Shown here piece after piece: positions 9,887 through 17,566 of a stretch of DNA of 64,000 bases. The stretch comes from Pelagerythrobacter sp041912895 (GTDB taxonomy: Bacteria > Pseudomonadota > Alphaproteobacteria > Sphingomonadales > Sphingomonadaceae). The stretch is taken from the NCBI RefSeq assembly GCF_041912895.1, contig NZ_JAYSGI010000001.1:868001-932000 (forward strand), given 5' to 3'. Position numbers and translations under genes: made by a program. A model generated the notes under the pieces. That model worked only from the letters and a program-made list of their open reading frames with translations, had not been told where the DNA came from and did not search any database. Each line of letters opens with the position of its first letter. The first letter of the stretch is position 1.

Positions 9887-11272
9887 TCAGCTGAAACCGA
9901 CGCCGAGGAAATCGGGCTTCGGCCCGTTCCATTCGCCTGCGGGGACCGGTTCGTCGTCTTCGTCGCGACGGCGGCGCTGGCGCTCGGGGCGCTCCGCCCG
10001 GTCGGGCCGCGAGGGGCTGTCGCGGCGCGGCTTGCGGCTTTGCCGGTCGCGATCTTCGCGGTCCTCGCGATCGCGGCGCGAACGGCGGGGCCGTTCCTCC
10101 TTCTCGTGAGGGCGTTCCTCGCGCGGTTCGGGCGCGGGCTTGAGCTCGACGCGGACGTCCTTCTTGCCGAACACCGCGATTTCCGCGCCGGTCAGCTTCT
10201 CGACATTGTCGATCGCCTCGGCGTCGTCTTCCGCGACGAAGGTGAACGCACGCCCCTTGGCGCCCGCGCGGCCGGTGCGGCCGATGCGGTGGACGTAGTC
10301 GTCCGGGTGCCACGGCGTGTCGAAATTGAACACGTGGCTCACGCCCTTGATGTCGAGCCCGCGCGCGGCGACGTCGCTGGCGACGAGGATGTTGACGTCG
10401 CCCTGCTTGAACCGGTCGAGTTCGCGCAAGCGGCTGGTCTGGTCCATGTCGCCGTGGATTTCGCCGCTGGCGAAGCCGTGACTCTGCAGGCTCTTGTTGA
10501 GCTCGCGCACGGTGGTCTTGCGGTTGGCGAAGATGATCGCGGTCTCGACCAGATCGTTGCGCAGCAACCAGCGCAGCGTCTCGCGCTTCTGGCGAGCCTT
10601 CACCGGCACCTTGAACGCGGTGATGTTCTCGTTGGTGGAGGCGCGGCGGCTGACCTCGATCCGCTTGGGCGCGGTCAGGAACTTCTTCGCCAGCTTTTCG
10701 ATCGGCGGCGGCATCGTGGCGCTGAACAGCATCGTCTGGCGCGTTTCGGGCAGCTTCGAGCAGATGAACTCGATATCGGGGATGAACCCCATGTCGAGCA
10801 TCCGGTCGGCCTCGTCGATCACCAGCAGTTCGCAGCCGTTGAGCAGGATCTTGCCGCGCTCGAACAGGTCCATCAGCCGGCCCGGGGTGGCGATCAGCAC
10901 GTCGACGCCTTCGTCGAGCGCCTTGACCTGGTCGCCCATCTGCACGCCGCCGATCAGCAGTGCCATCCTGAGGTCGTGGTTGGTGCCGTACTTCTCGAAG
11001 TTCTCCGCCACCTGCGCCGCGAGTTCGCGCGTCGGCTCGAGAATCAGGCTGCGCGGCATGCGCGCGCGGCGGCGGCCACTGGCGAGGATATCGATCATCG
11101 GCAGCACGAAGCTTGCCGTCTTGCCCGTGCCGGTCTGCGCGATGCCGACGATGTCCTTCATCATCAGGACCGGCGGGATCGCCTGCGCCTGGATGGGAGT
11201 CGGCTCGGTATAGCCGGCGGCATCGACGGCCTTGAGCAATTCAGGGGATAGGCCGAGGTCGGCGAAAGTCAT
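9887..11272 (-). CDS. rhlE: DEAD-box ATP-dependent RNA helicase, RhlE type
   Basis: A 461-residue helicase. Q motif GYTEPTPIQAQAIP, Walker A AQTGTGKT, PTRELA, VIDEADRMLDMGF (DEAD), SATMP, the RGLDIKGVSHVFNFD region and HRIGRTGRAG are all present. The C-terminal about 80 residues are an Arg/Asp/Glu-rich low-complexity tail (REDREDRDRQSRK) typical of RNA chaperone-like helicases, which remodel ribosomal or structured RNA. An upstream in-frame ATG at 11338 exists, but the conserved protein begins MTFADLGLSPELL at 11272. The 123-bp leader contains an inverted repeat GTGCCC/GGGCAC that could be a 5'-UTR hairpin. Confidence 0.9.
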   Translation of the reverse strand: MTFADLGLSPELLKAVDAAGYTEPTPIQAQAIPPVLMMKDIVGIAQTGTGKTASFVLPMIDILASGRRRARMPRSLILEPTRELAAQVAENFEKYGTNHDLRMALLIGGVQMGDQVKALDEGVDVLIATPGRLMDLFERGKILLNGCELLVIDEADRMLDMGFIPDIEFICSKLPETRQTMLFSATMPPPIEKLAKKFLTAPKRIEVSRRASTNENITAFKVPVKARQKRETLRWLLRNDLVETAIIFANRKTTVRELNKSLQSHGFASGEIHGDMDQTSRLRELDRFKQGDVNILVASDVAARGLDIKGVSHVFNFDTPWHPDDYVHRIGRTGRAGAKGRAFTFVAEDDAEAIDNVEKLTGAEIAVFGKKDVRVELKPAPEPREERPHEKEERPRRSRRDREDREDRDRQSRKPRRDSPSRPDRAERPERQRRRRDEDDEPVPAGEWNGPKPDFLGVGFS

Positions 11273-11345
11273 CTGTGTCCGATGGATCCGGGTTGTGGCT
11301 GGGGTGCCCGCCGTGCAGGGCACTTCGCACCTGCACAATCGCCGC

Positions 11346-11374
11346 GCCCTTTGCGCGGGACGCGAGGAAAAGTC
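11346..11374 (-). promoter_or_regulatory. Candidate promoter of rhlE
   Basis: On the minus strand TTGACT (11374-11369) is followed after 17 bp by CAAAGG (11351-11346). The -35 is close to consensus and the -10 is weak. This leaves a 5' UTR of roughly 65 nt with the GTGCCC/GGGCAC hairpin, plausible for a cold-regulated helicase. Confidence 0.35.
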
Positions 11375-11395
11375 AAGAATTGCCGGAGAGGCCGG

Positions 11396-11953
11396 TCAAT
11401 CGCGTTCCGCGACCATCTGGTTGAGTGCCGAGATCGTGCACCGCGAGCCGGTGCGCGACTGGAGCCTGTCGCGATCGGCGCACATCATCCCGTCGGACCG
11501 GCGCTCGAGATAGAAACCCGAATAGAAATCCCGTGCCGAGCACGACCGCTCCAGCTCCACCGCGAACATCCGCCGGTCACGCATGTAGAGCATCAGGCGA
11601 TTGTCGCGCGCGGGCTGCACCGCGCCGATCGCCGCGACCGGCAGGCATTCGGTCTCGCGTTCAGCGGGGCGTATCCGCGAGGGGCGCACTTCCGCCAGCG
11701 ACGACAGGTTCGGTTCGCGCGGGCTTGTGCGATGCGGCGCGACGCGGATGATGACCCGCTGCTCGATCCGCACCTGATGCTGGACCGGGTCGGCATGGAG
11801 CGCGTCGAGCATGATCCAGCCCGGCTGCATGGCCTCGGCCCCGATCGTGCGCGGAACCGCCGGTGCGGAGTCCCCGACGATCGACGGTCCGGCCGGCGCA
11901 GGCGAGCCGAACAGAACGAGCAGGGATGCAATGATGGCCGCGGGGCTGGTCAT
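11396..11953 (-). CDS. Hypothetical exported protein
   Basis: A 185-residue protein with a probable N-terminal signal peptide (MTSPAAIIASLLVLFGSPAPA). I do not recognise a family. The mature part has a basic, Arg-rich character and three cysteines in the C-terminal half (SCSAR, GMMCADRD, SRCTIS), which could form a disulfide in the periplasm. The C-terminus is LNQMVAERD. It lies upstream of rhlE on the same strand, with a 123-bp gap. The steady reading frame and hydrophobic leader support a real gene. Confidence 0.6.
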   Translation of the reverse strand: MTSPAAIIASLLVLFGSPAPAGPSIVGDSAPAVPRTIGAEAMQPGWIMLDALHADPVQHQVRIEQRVIIRVAPHRTSPREPNLSSLAEVRPSRIRPAERETECLPVAAIGAVQPARDNRLMLYMRDRRMFAVELERSCSARDFYSGFYLERRSDGMMCADRDRLQSRTGSRCTISALNQMVAERD

Positions 11954-12094
11954 CGAAGCTGGTCAGTTTCTCCGTGCGGTCGCCTCGATCGAGGCAACTC
12001 TATGCCGTGCGGCGCAATAGCGCAAACGCTTGAACGGAGGCTTAATCCTGCCGCGCTGCGAAGACGCGGGTGGTGAATATGCCCGCTGCTGTGC

Positions 12095-12106
12095 CATAGG
12101 CGCGAG
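12095..12106 (+). promoter_or_regulatory. -10 element of a leaderless FAD-oxidase transcript
   Basis: CATAGG at 12095-12100 lies 6 nt before the ATG at 12107, so transcription would start at or next to the start codon. The -35 region is weak. The arrangement resembles the leaderless starts of rlmN, smpB and uvrD in this window. Confidence 0.4.
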
Positions 12107-13555
12107 ATGCGCGATCCCGACGCCTTCCTCGCCGCCGCGGCCGACCTGCTCGGCGCACGCGGCTTCTCCCGCGATGCCGACACGATCGCGCCCTGGCTGA
12201 CCGACTGGCGCGGGCGCTATTCGGGCCGCGCGCTGGCGATGGCCTCTCCGGCGAGCACCGAAGAGACAGCGGCGCTGGTGAAGCTGTGCGCGCAGCATCG
12301 CGTGCCGATCGTCCCGCAGGGCGGCAACAGCGGCATGTCGGGCGGCGCGACGCCCGACGAAACCGGCGGCGCGCTCCTGCTTTCGCTGCGCCGGATGAAC
12401 GTCATCCGCACACTCGATAGCGATGCGCGGCAAGCGGTGTGCGAAGCGGGCGTCATCCTGCAGACGCTGCACGAGGCGGCGCACGATCACCGCCTGCGCT
12501 TCCCGCTCACGCTTGGCGGCAAGGGCTCGGCGACGGTCGGCGGACTGATCTCGACCAACGCCGGCGGGACGCAGGTGCTGCGCCACGGCACGATGCGCGC
12601 GCAAGTGCTCGGCATCGAGGCGGTGCTGGCCGACGGCAGCGTGTTCGATGCGCTGACGCCGCTCAAGAAGGACAACCGCGGGTTCGATCTCAAGCAATTG
12701 CTGATCGGTTCGGAAGGGACGCTGGGCGTGGTGACCGCCGCGACGCTGCGGCTGCTTCCCGCCATCGGCGGACGCGCGGTGCTGTGGGCAGGAATGGATT
12801 CGATCGGCGCGGCGCGGCGCCTGCTGCTCCATGCCGAGGCGCGCGCCGGCGACCGGCTGGAGGGGTTCGAGGTGATCCCCGCGCACTGCCTCGCTTCGGT
12901 GCTCGATCACTTGCCCGACGCCCGCAGCCCCGTCTCGGGCGAGCACGCCTGGCATGCGCTGATCGAGTTGGTCGCGGAAGATGGGCAAGCCGATGCCCTG
13001 CCCGCGCTGGCCGAAACCTTGCTCGCGAGCGCGTTCGAGCAGGGCCTCATCGCCGATGCGACGATCGCCGCCAGCGAGGCGCAGGCCGAGCAGTTCTGGC
13101 TGCTGCGCGATTCGATCTCCCCGGCGGAGCGCGCGATCGGCCCGGCGATGCAGCACGACATCTCGGTGCCGGTCGAGCGCATGGCCGATTTCGTCGACCG
13201 CGCAGTGCCCGAGGTCGAGGCACGCTTCCCCGGCACCACCGCGGTCGCCTTCGGCCATCTGGGCGACGGCAACGTGCATTTCCACGTGCTCGCGCCGCGC
13301 GGCGCGGCGCGCGGCGTGTGGGAGGAGAACGAGGGCAAGGCGATCAGCGCCTTCGTCCACGATCTCGTCACGCGCTGGGGCGGGTCGATCAGCGCCGAAC
13401 ACGGTATCGGCCAGATGAAGCGCGACGAACTGGGCCGGCTCGGCGACCCGGTCGCGCTCGATATGATGCGCCGGGTGAAACAGGCGCTCGATCCGTACGG
13501 CATGCTCAATCCGGGCAAGCTCGTGCCACTTGCACAGCCTGCCGCCACACCGTAA
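12107..13555 (+). CDS. FAD-linked oxidase, D-lactate / D-2-hydroxyglutarate dehydrogenase type
   Basis: A 482-residue flavoprotein of the VAO family. The N-terminal FAD-binding domain has PQGGNSGMSGGATPD and the pyrophosphate-binding LGGKGSATVGGLISTNAGG. LIGSEGTLGVVTAATLRLLP follows. The C-terminal substrate domain has FGHLGDGNVHFHV and SAEHGIGQMKRDEL, the metal/substrate motifs of the D-2-hydroxyacid dehydrogenase branch (D2HGDH, GlcD, Dld). Which hydroxyacid is oxidised cannot be decided here. D-2-hydroxyglutarate is plausible because no GlcE/GlcF partners are adjacent. Electrons probably pass to ETF or quinone. Confidence 0.85.
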   Translation: MRDPDAFLAAAADLLGARGFSRDADTIAPWLTDWRGRYSGRALAMASPASTEETAALVKLCAQHRVPIVPQGGNSGMSGGATPDETGGALLLSLRRMNVIRTLDSDARQAVCEAGVILQTLHEAAHDHRLRFPLTLGGKGSATVGGLISTNAGGTQVLRHGTMRAQVLGIEAVLADGSVFDALTPLKKDNRGFDLKQLLIGSEGTLGVVTAATLRLLPAIGGRAVLWAGMDSIGAARRLLLHAEARAGDRLEGFEVIPAHCLASVLDHLPDARSPVSGEHAWHALIELVAEDGQADALPALAETLLASAFEQGLIADATIAASEAQAEQFWLLRDSISPAERAIGPAMQHDISVPVERMADFVDRAVPEVEARFPGTTAVAFGHLGDGNVHFHVLAPRGAARGVWEENEGKAISAFVHDLVTRWGGSISAEHGIGQMKRDELGRLGDPVALDMMRRVKQALDPYGMLNPGKLVPLAQPAATP

Positions 13556-13623
13556 GGCGCGCCCTTCACGCGCGGGGCGAGCCTTGCGCGAAGCGACATT
13601 CCTGACGATCCGGAGAGATTCCC

Positions 13624-14418
13624 ATGGCCAGCGCGCCGCAGCCCAGCCTGCCCCTGTTCTACAACGACCTGATGCCGCTCAACAGCCGCGATCACGCCAA
13701 ATGGCACAGCAAATCGGTCGATTCGGCCAAGTGGCTTTCGGGCCAGCACGCGATTCCGCTCACGGTCGACGAATTCGTGCAGGCGCAGCGCGACTATCCG
13801 ATCGTGTTCTCCTCGGGCGAGAACCCGCTGCCGCTCGCGCTGATGGGCCTCAACGAAGGCGTGAACACTTTCGTCGACGAGAACGGCAAGGTCACCGATC
13901 CGGTCTACCTGCCGGCGTATGTCCGCCGCTATCCGTTCATGCTGGCCAAGCTCCAGCAGGATTCCGACGAGCTCTCGCTGTGCTTCGATCCGACGACCGA
14001 CGCGGTCGGCGAGTTCTCCGAAGGCGAGGCGCTGTTCGACGACGAGGGCAAGCCCGCTGCGGCGACCCAGCGCGTGCTCGAATTCTGCCAGCACTTCGAG
14101 GAAGCGGGCCAGCGGACCAAGAACTTCATCGACGAACTGAAGAAGCACGATCTGCTGATGGATGGCGAGATTGCCATCACCACCAACGACAATCCCGACA
14201 ATCCCTACATCTACCGCGGCTTCCGCATGGTGAACCAGGAAAAGCTGCGCGAAGTTCGGGGCGATGTCCTGCGCACCTGGAACCAGAACGGGCTGATCGC
14301 GATGATCTACAGCCACCTGTTCTCGCTCGAACTGATGCGCTCGATCTTCGCGCGCCAGCAGCAGCAGGGCAAGGGCCCCACCCTGCCGCCGGCTCCGGCC
14401 GAAGTTCCGGTCAATTGA
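13624..14418 (+). CDS. SapC family protein
   Basis: A 264-residue protein. PLALMGLNEGVNTFVDENG, the YVRRYPF motif and LCFDPTTD in the middle, and YRGFRMVNQEKLREV near the end are the SapC-family landmarks. The name comes from a Campylobacter S-layer-associated gene, but family members in alphaproteobacteria are uncharacterised and lack an obvious secretion signal, as here. It is preceded by GGAGAG at a normal spacing. It is followed by the candidate small RNA and a convergent amidohydrolase gene. Confidence 0.85.
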   Translation: MASAPQPSLPLFYNDLMPLNSRDHAKWHSKSVDSAKWLSGQHAIPLTVDEFVQAQRDYPIVFSSGENPLPLALMGLNEGVNTFVDENGKVTDPVYLPAYVRRYPFMLAKLQQDSDELSLCFDPTTDAVGEFSEGEALFDDEGKPAAATQRVLEFCQHFEEAGQRTKNFIDELKKHDLLMDGEIAITTNDNPDNPYIYRGFRMVNQEKLREVRGDVLRTWNQNGLIAMIYSHLFSLELMRSIFARQQQQGKGPTLPPAPAEVPVN

Positions 14419-14456
14419 AGCACGGCAGAGCGGGGTTTCCGGGCGGCGGCCCGGGC

Positions 14457-14485
14457 TTGTAAAGGCCACACCCCTTTCCTATCTG
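14457..14485 (+). promoter_or_regulatory. Promoter of the candidate small RNA
   Basis: TTGTAA (14457-14462), a 17-bp spacer, then TATCTG (14480-14485). This is a good sigma70-type promoter in a gap that lacks a plus-strand gene, and it points at the hairpins ending in a strong terminator. The predicted start is around 14492. Confidence 0.55.
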
Positions 14486-14491
14486 CAATGT

Positions 14492-14595
14492 GTCGGACCG
14501 GCGATCCCCTCATGGCCGGTTCCGATTGGTGCGCTGCGGTGCACCTCCTCCCTGAACCTTGGCCACCTCGTGCATCTTGCACGAGGTGGTTTTTT
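14492..14595 (+). ncRNA. Candidate trans-acting small RNA with CCTCCTCCC anti-Shine-Dalgarno motif
   Basis: About 104 nt between sapC and a convergent gene. Hairpin 1 has arms ACCGGC (14497-14502) and GCCGGT (14515-14520) with a C-rich loop, GATCCCCTCATG. A second stem pairs GGTGC with GCACC around 14528-14545. GGTTC (14518-14522) can alternatively pair with GAACC (14554-14558). The single-stranded CCTCCTCCC lies at 14544-14552. The RNA ends in a perfect intrinsic terminator. An exposed CCUCCUCCC is the hallmark of alphaproteobacterial riboregulators such as the alpha-r14/NfeR1 group and the CcsR RNAs of Rhodobacter. Membership of those families is inferred from the motif only. Confidence 0.6.
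14563..14595 (+). terminator. Perfect intrinsic terminator
   Basis: Arms CCACCTCGTGCA (14563-14574) and TGCACGAGGTGG (14578-14589) pair over 12 bp with a 3-nt loop and are followed by six T. It terminates plus-strand transcription from the small RNA and/or sapC. The last T lies in the TGA of the convergent gene. The minus-strand side lacks a T tract, so it is directional. Confidence 0.92.
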
Positions 14596-15539
14596 CATTC
14601 GGCCGCCAGCGGCAGGGTTCCTCCGCGACCGAGCGCGGCGACCACGTCCCCCAGCTCGCGCACGAGCCCGCCGAGCAGCTTCGCCATCGCCGGCATTCGG
14701 GCCGATGGCTCGGCAAACTGCGCGTCGAGATAGGTCGCGCGGCAAATCTCCACCTGCATCGCATGGATCCCGCGCGCGGGGGCGGCGTGCCGGTCGAGGA
14801 TATAACCGCCGGCATAGGGACGGTTGTGCGCCGCGCGCCGTTCGTGGCGCGCGAGAAAGGCGAAGCCCTGCGCCGCCAGCCCCGGGTTGCAAGCAGCGCC
14901 GAACCGGTCGCCGATGACGAATTCCGCCGGCCGGTCGCCGGGGAAGCGGGGCCGCAGCGGCGGCATCGAATGGAGATCGATCAGCAGCGCTGCGCCCCAG
15001 CGGTCGCGCAAGGTTTCGAGCGCCTGCCCCAGCGCCGCGTGATAGGGCTTGTGGATACCGTCGATCCGCGCTTCGAGCTCGCCCCGCGTAATCGACCGTT
15101 TCCACAGCTCGCCCACCCCGGCCAGGCGGCGCGGAATCAACCCCAGCCCGCTGCGCGAACGACGGTTGACCAGCGAGTTGCGCACCTCCCTCGGCGCCCC
15201 GCCCTCGACCATCGACCAGTCCATATCTTCGCACGCGCGATTGAGATCGAGCATCGCGCGCGGGGCATGTGCCACCAGCAGCGCCGCTCCGGTGGCCTCG
15301 GCGATTTCGTGCGCGAGCAGGTCGACATAGCGATCCTCGAGCCTGAGCGCGCTGTAATCCGCATTGCGCATCGCCTCGATCACCGCAGGCGGATAGTCGC
15401 GGCCGGCATGCGGGGCGGCGACCAGCACCGGGATCGGGGTATCGCGCGGAACGTGCAGCGTGAATGCCGGTCCGCCGTGGCCGGGTATCGCCCCCCGCGG
15501 CGGCGCGTCACCCCCCGGCCCTGCCATCTGCTCGTCCAT
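14595..15539 (-). CDS. N-formylglutamate amidohydrolase family protein
   Basis: About 314 residues. Landmarks are the N-terminal APHAGRDYP, then HAPRAMLDLNRACEDMDW, the metal-site motif LLIDLHSMPP, and QVEICRATYLD near the C-terminus. The family hydrolyses N-formylglutamate to glutamate and formate at the end of histidine degradation (HutG type). No other hut gene is nearby, so the true substrate is uncertain. In-frame ATGs lie at 15566, 15545 and 15539. I chose 15539 because AAGGA precedes it at about 6 nt, and because the first ATG falls inside an inverted repeat. It is divergent from cpdR. Confidence 0.82.
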   Translation of the reverse strand: MDEQMAGPGGDAPPRGAIPGHGGPAFTLHVPRDTPIPVLVAAPHAGRDYPPAVIEAMRNADYSALRLEDRYVDLLAHEIAEATGAALLVAHAPRAMLDLNRACEDMDWSMVEGGAPREVRNSLVNRRSRSGLGLIPRRLAGVGELWKRSITRGELEARIDGIHKPYHAALGQALETLRDRWGAALLIDLHSMPPLRPRFPGDRPAEFVIGDRFGAACNPGLAAQGFAFLARHERRAAHNRPYAGGYILDRHAAPARGIHAMQVEICRATYLDAQFAEPSARMPAMAKLLGGLVRELGDVVAALGRGGTLPLAAE

Positions 15540-15558
15540 CGCCATCCTTGCTGGACCG

Positions 15559-15576
15559 TTGACCATGGTGTGTCAA
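15559..15576. promoter_or_regulatory. Inverted repeat between the amidohydrolase and cpdR genes
   Basis: TTGAC (15559-15563) and GTCAA (15572-15576) are separated by 8 bp in the divergent intergenic region. A second imperfect palindrome, CTTAAGCCG-GCA-CGGCTAAG, lies closer to cpdR at about 15609-15628. Either could be a regulator site. Which protein binds is unknown. Confidence 0.3.
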
Positions 15577-15635
15577 AGCAGGGCAACATCGACAAGGCGA
15601 AAGATTTCTTAAGCCGGCACGGCTAAGGCCGCCGC

Positions 15636-16025
15636 ATGACGCACAGCAATGGTCTCAAGGTCCTGATCGCCGAAGACGAGGAGGCGATGCGCGGTTATCT
15701 CGCGCGCGCACTCGAAAACGCCGGCTACGACGTGGTCGCCGTGGATCGCGGGACCGAGGCGGTGCCACTGCTCGAGGCGGAGGATTTCGACCTCCTCCTG
15801 TCCGATATCGTGATGCCCGAGATGGACGGGATCGAACTCGCCCAGCGTTGCGGCGAGGTGAGCCCGCATACCAAGGTGATGTTCATCACCGGCTTCGCCG
15901 CCGTCACGCTCAAGGCCAGCCGCGAGCAGCCGCAGGCCAAGGTGCTGTCCAAGCCCTTCCATCTGCGCGACCTCGTGCTCGAGGTGGAGCGCGTATTCGA
16001 AGACAAGTTGCAGATGACCGTCTGA
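15636..16025 (+). CDS. cpdR: Single-domain response regulator CpdR
   Basis: A 129-residue receiver domain with no output domain. The acidic pocket is EDEE near residue 13, the phosphoacceptor Asp is D57 in LLLSDIVMPEMDG, and the conserved Thr/Lys are in FITGFAA and VLSKPF (K106). In Caulobacter, CpdR is phosphorylated through the CckA-ChpT relay. In its unphosphorylated form it primes ClpXP to degrade cell-cycle proteins. The cckA gene is also in this window (29564-32041), though not linked. The C-terminus is KLQMTV, without a clear Ala-Ala degron. Confidence 0.85.
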   Translation: MTHSNGLKVLIAEDEEAMRGYLARALENAGYDVVAVDRGTEAVPLLEAEDFDLLLSDIVMPEMDGIELAQRCGEVSPHTKVMFITGFAAVTLKASREQPQAKVLSKPFHLRDLVLEVERVFEDKLQMTV

Positions 16026-16092
16026 CGGCCTGCGCAAATGGGCTTGCGCGGGGCTCGGCCTCTCGCTAGATGGCCCGCCTGCCGATGGCCCG

Positions 16093-16167
16093 GGGCGTAT
16101 AGCTCAGTGGTAGAGCACTATGTTGACATCGTAGGGGTCCCAAGTTCAATCCTTGGTACGCCCACCA
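16093..16167 (+). tRNA. tRNA-Val (anticodon GAC)
   Basis: A complete cloverleaf. Acceptor GGGCGTA pairs with TACGCCC. The D arm is GCTC-AGTGGTA-GAGC. The anticodon stem CTATG/CGTAG encloses TTGACAT (anticodon GAC), and the T arm CCAAG-TTCAATC-CTTGG is normal. A discriminator A is followed by an encoded CCA (16165-16167). It decodes GUC and GUU valine codons. A terminator follows. Confidence 0.93.
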
Positions 16168-16180
16168 TCGCAGACGATAA

Positions 16181-16207
16181 GAGGCTCGCCGGAAGGCGGG
16201 CCTTTTT
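16181..16207 (+). terminator. Intrinsic terminator after tRNA-Val
   Basis: GGCTCGCC (16183-16190) pairs with GGCGGGCC (16195-16202, one G-U pair) across a short loop and is followed by TTTTT (16203-16207). It lies 14 nt after the tRNA 3' end. Confidence 0.85.
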
Positions 16208-16288
16208 CGTTTATGGGCGCTTCCCTTGCGCCCTCCCCGCCCTCTGCTAAAGCGCCCGCAAACCTCCTCAGGACAGACAAGGGCAGAC

Positions 16289-17509
16289 ATGCAGAAAATC
16301 CAGGTCAAGAACCCGATCGTCGAGCTCGACGGCGACGAAATGACGCGCATCATCTGGGAATGGATCCGCGAGCGGCTCGTCCTCCCCTACCTCGATGTCG
16401 ACCTGAAGTACTACGACCTGTCGATCGAAAAGCGCGACGAAACCGACGACCAGATCACCGTCGACGCCGCCAACGCCATCAAGGAGCACGGCGTGGGCGT
16501 GAAGTGCGCCACGATCACCCCGGACGAGGCGCGGGTCGAGGAATTCGGCCTCAAGAAGATGTGGGTCAGCCCCAACGGCACGATCCGCAACATCCTGGGC
16601 GGCGTGGTGTTCCGCGAACCGATCGTGATCGACAACGTGCCGCGGCTGGTGCCCGGCTGGACCGACCCGATCGTGGTCGGCCGCCACGCCTTCGGCGACC
16701 AGTACCGCGCGAAAGACACGCTGATCCCCGGCGCTGGCAAGCTGCGCCTCGTGTTCGAAGGCGAAAACGGCGAGAACATCGATATCGACGTGTTCGAATT
16801 CCAGTCCAGCGGCGTCGCGATGGCGATGTACAACCTGGACGATTCGATCCGCGACTTCGCCCGCGCGAGCATGAACTACGGCCTCGATCGCGGCTGGCCG
16901 GTCTATCTCTCGACCAAGAACACCATCCTCAAGAAGTACGATGGCCGCTTCAAGGATCTGTTCCAGGAAGTGTTCGACGCCGAATTCGCCGACAAGTTCA
17001 AGGCCGCCGGCATCACCTACGAACACCGCCTGATCGACGACATGGTCGCCGCCGCGCTCAAGTGGAGCGGCAAGTTCGTGTGGGCCTGCAAGAACTACGA
17101 TGGCGACGTGCAGTCCGATACCGTGGCGCAGGGCTTCGGCTCGCTCGGCCTGATGACCAGCGTGCTGATGACGCCCGATGGCAAGACCGTGGAGGCCGAG
17201 GCCGCGCACGGCACCGTTACCCGTCACTATCGCCAGCACCAGCAGGGCAAGGCGACCAGCACCAATCCGATCGCCAGCATCTTCGCCTGGACCCGCGGCC
17301 TGATGTATCGCGGCAAGTTCGACGACACCCCCGACGTGGTCCGCTTCGCCGAGACGCTGGAGAAGGTCTGCATCAACACGGTTGAGAAGGGTCAGATGAC
17401 CAAGGACCTCGCGCTGCTGATCGGTCCGGACCAGAACTGGCTGACCACCGAGCAGTTCTTCGAGGCGATCGTGAAGAACCTCGAAACCGAGATGGCGAAC
17501 TGGAAGTGA
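16289..17509 (+). CDS. icd: NADP-dependent isocitrate dehydrogenase
   Basis: A 406-residue dimeric IDH of the eukaryote-like type II subfamily. It begins MQKIQVKNPIVELDGDEMTR, with the substrate-binding SPNGTIRNILGG (Ser-x-Asn-x-x-x-Arg) and the metal-binding Asp cluster around LIDDMVAAALKW. AAHGTVTRHYRQHQQG carries the HGTVxRH NADP-specificity loop. It catalyses oxidative decarboxylation of isocitrate to 2-oxoglutarate in the TCA cycle. The frame is open to 16226, but the family start is the ATG at 16289. A TTGCGC/TAAAGC pair with a 16-bp spacer upstream is a plausible promoter. Confidence 0.95.
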   Translation: MQKIQVKNPIVELDGDEMTRIIWEWIRERLVLPYLDVDLKYYDLSIEKRDETDDQITVDAANAIKEHGVGVKCATITPDEARVEEFGLKKMWVSPNGTIRNILGGVVFREPIVIDNVPRLVPGWTDPIVVGRHAFGDQYRAKDTLIPGAGKLRLVFEGENGENIDIDVFEFQSSGVAMAMYNLDDSIRDFARASMNYGLDRGWPVYLSTKNTILKKYDGRFKDLFQEVFDAEFADKFKAAGITYEHRLIDDMVAAALKWSGKFVWACKNYDGDVQSDTVAQGFGSLGLMTSVLMTPDGKTVEAEAAHGTVTRHYRQHQQGKATSTNPIASIFAWTRGLMYRGKFDDTPDVVRFAETLEKVCINTVEKGQMTKDLALLIGPDQNWLTTEQFFEAIVKNLETEMANWK

Positions 17510-17521
17510 AACCTCTGCCCT

Positions 17522-17551
17522 CTTGCGTCATTGAACACTCGATGACGCAAG
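17522..17551. repeat. Perfect 10-bp inverted repeat downstream of icd
   Basis: CTTGCGTCAT (17522-17531) and ATGACGCAAG (17542-17551) flank a 10-nt spacer. There is no T tract after it (GGGGGC follows), so it is either a non-canonical terminator/mRNA stabiliser for icd or an operator for the next gene, whose start is 15 bp away. Confidence 0.6.
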
Positions 17552-17566
17552 GGGGCACGATTTCCA

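Noticed and set aside
11313..11332. GTGCCC/GGGCAC inverted repeat before rhlE as a riboswitch
   Set aside because: A single short hairpin without recognisable aptamer sequence. Kept only as a possible 5'-UTR hairpin in the rhlE entry.
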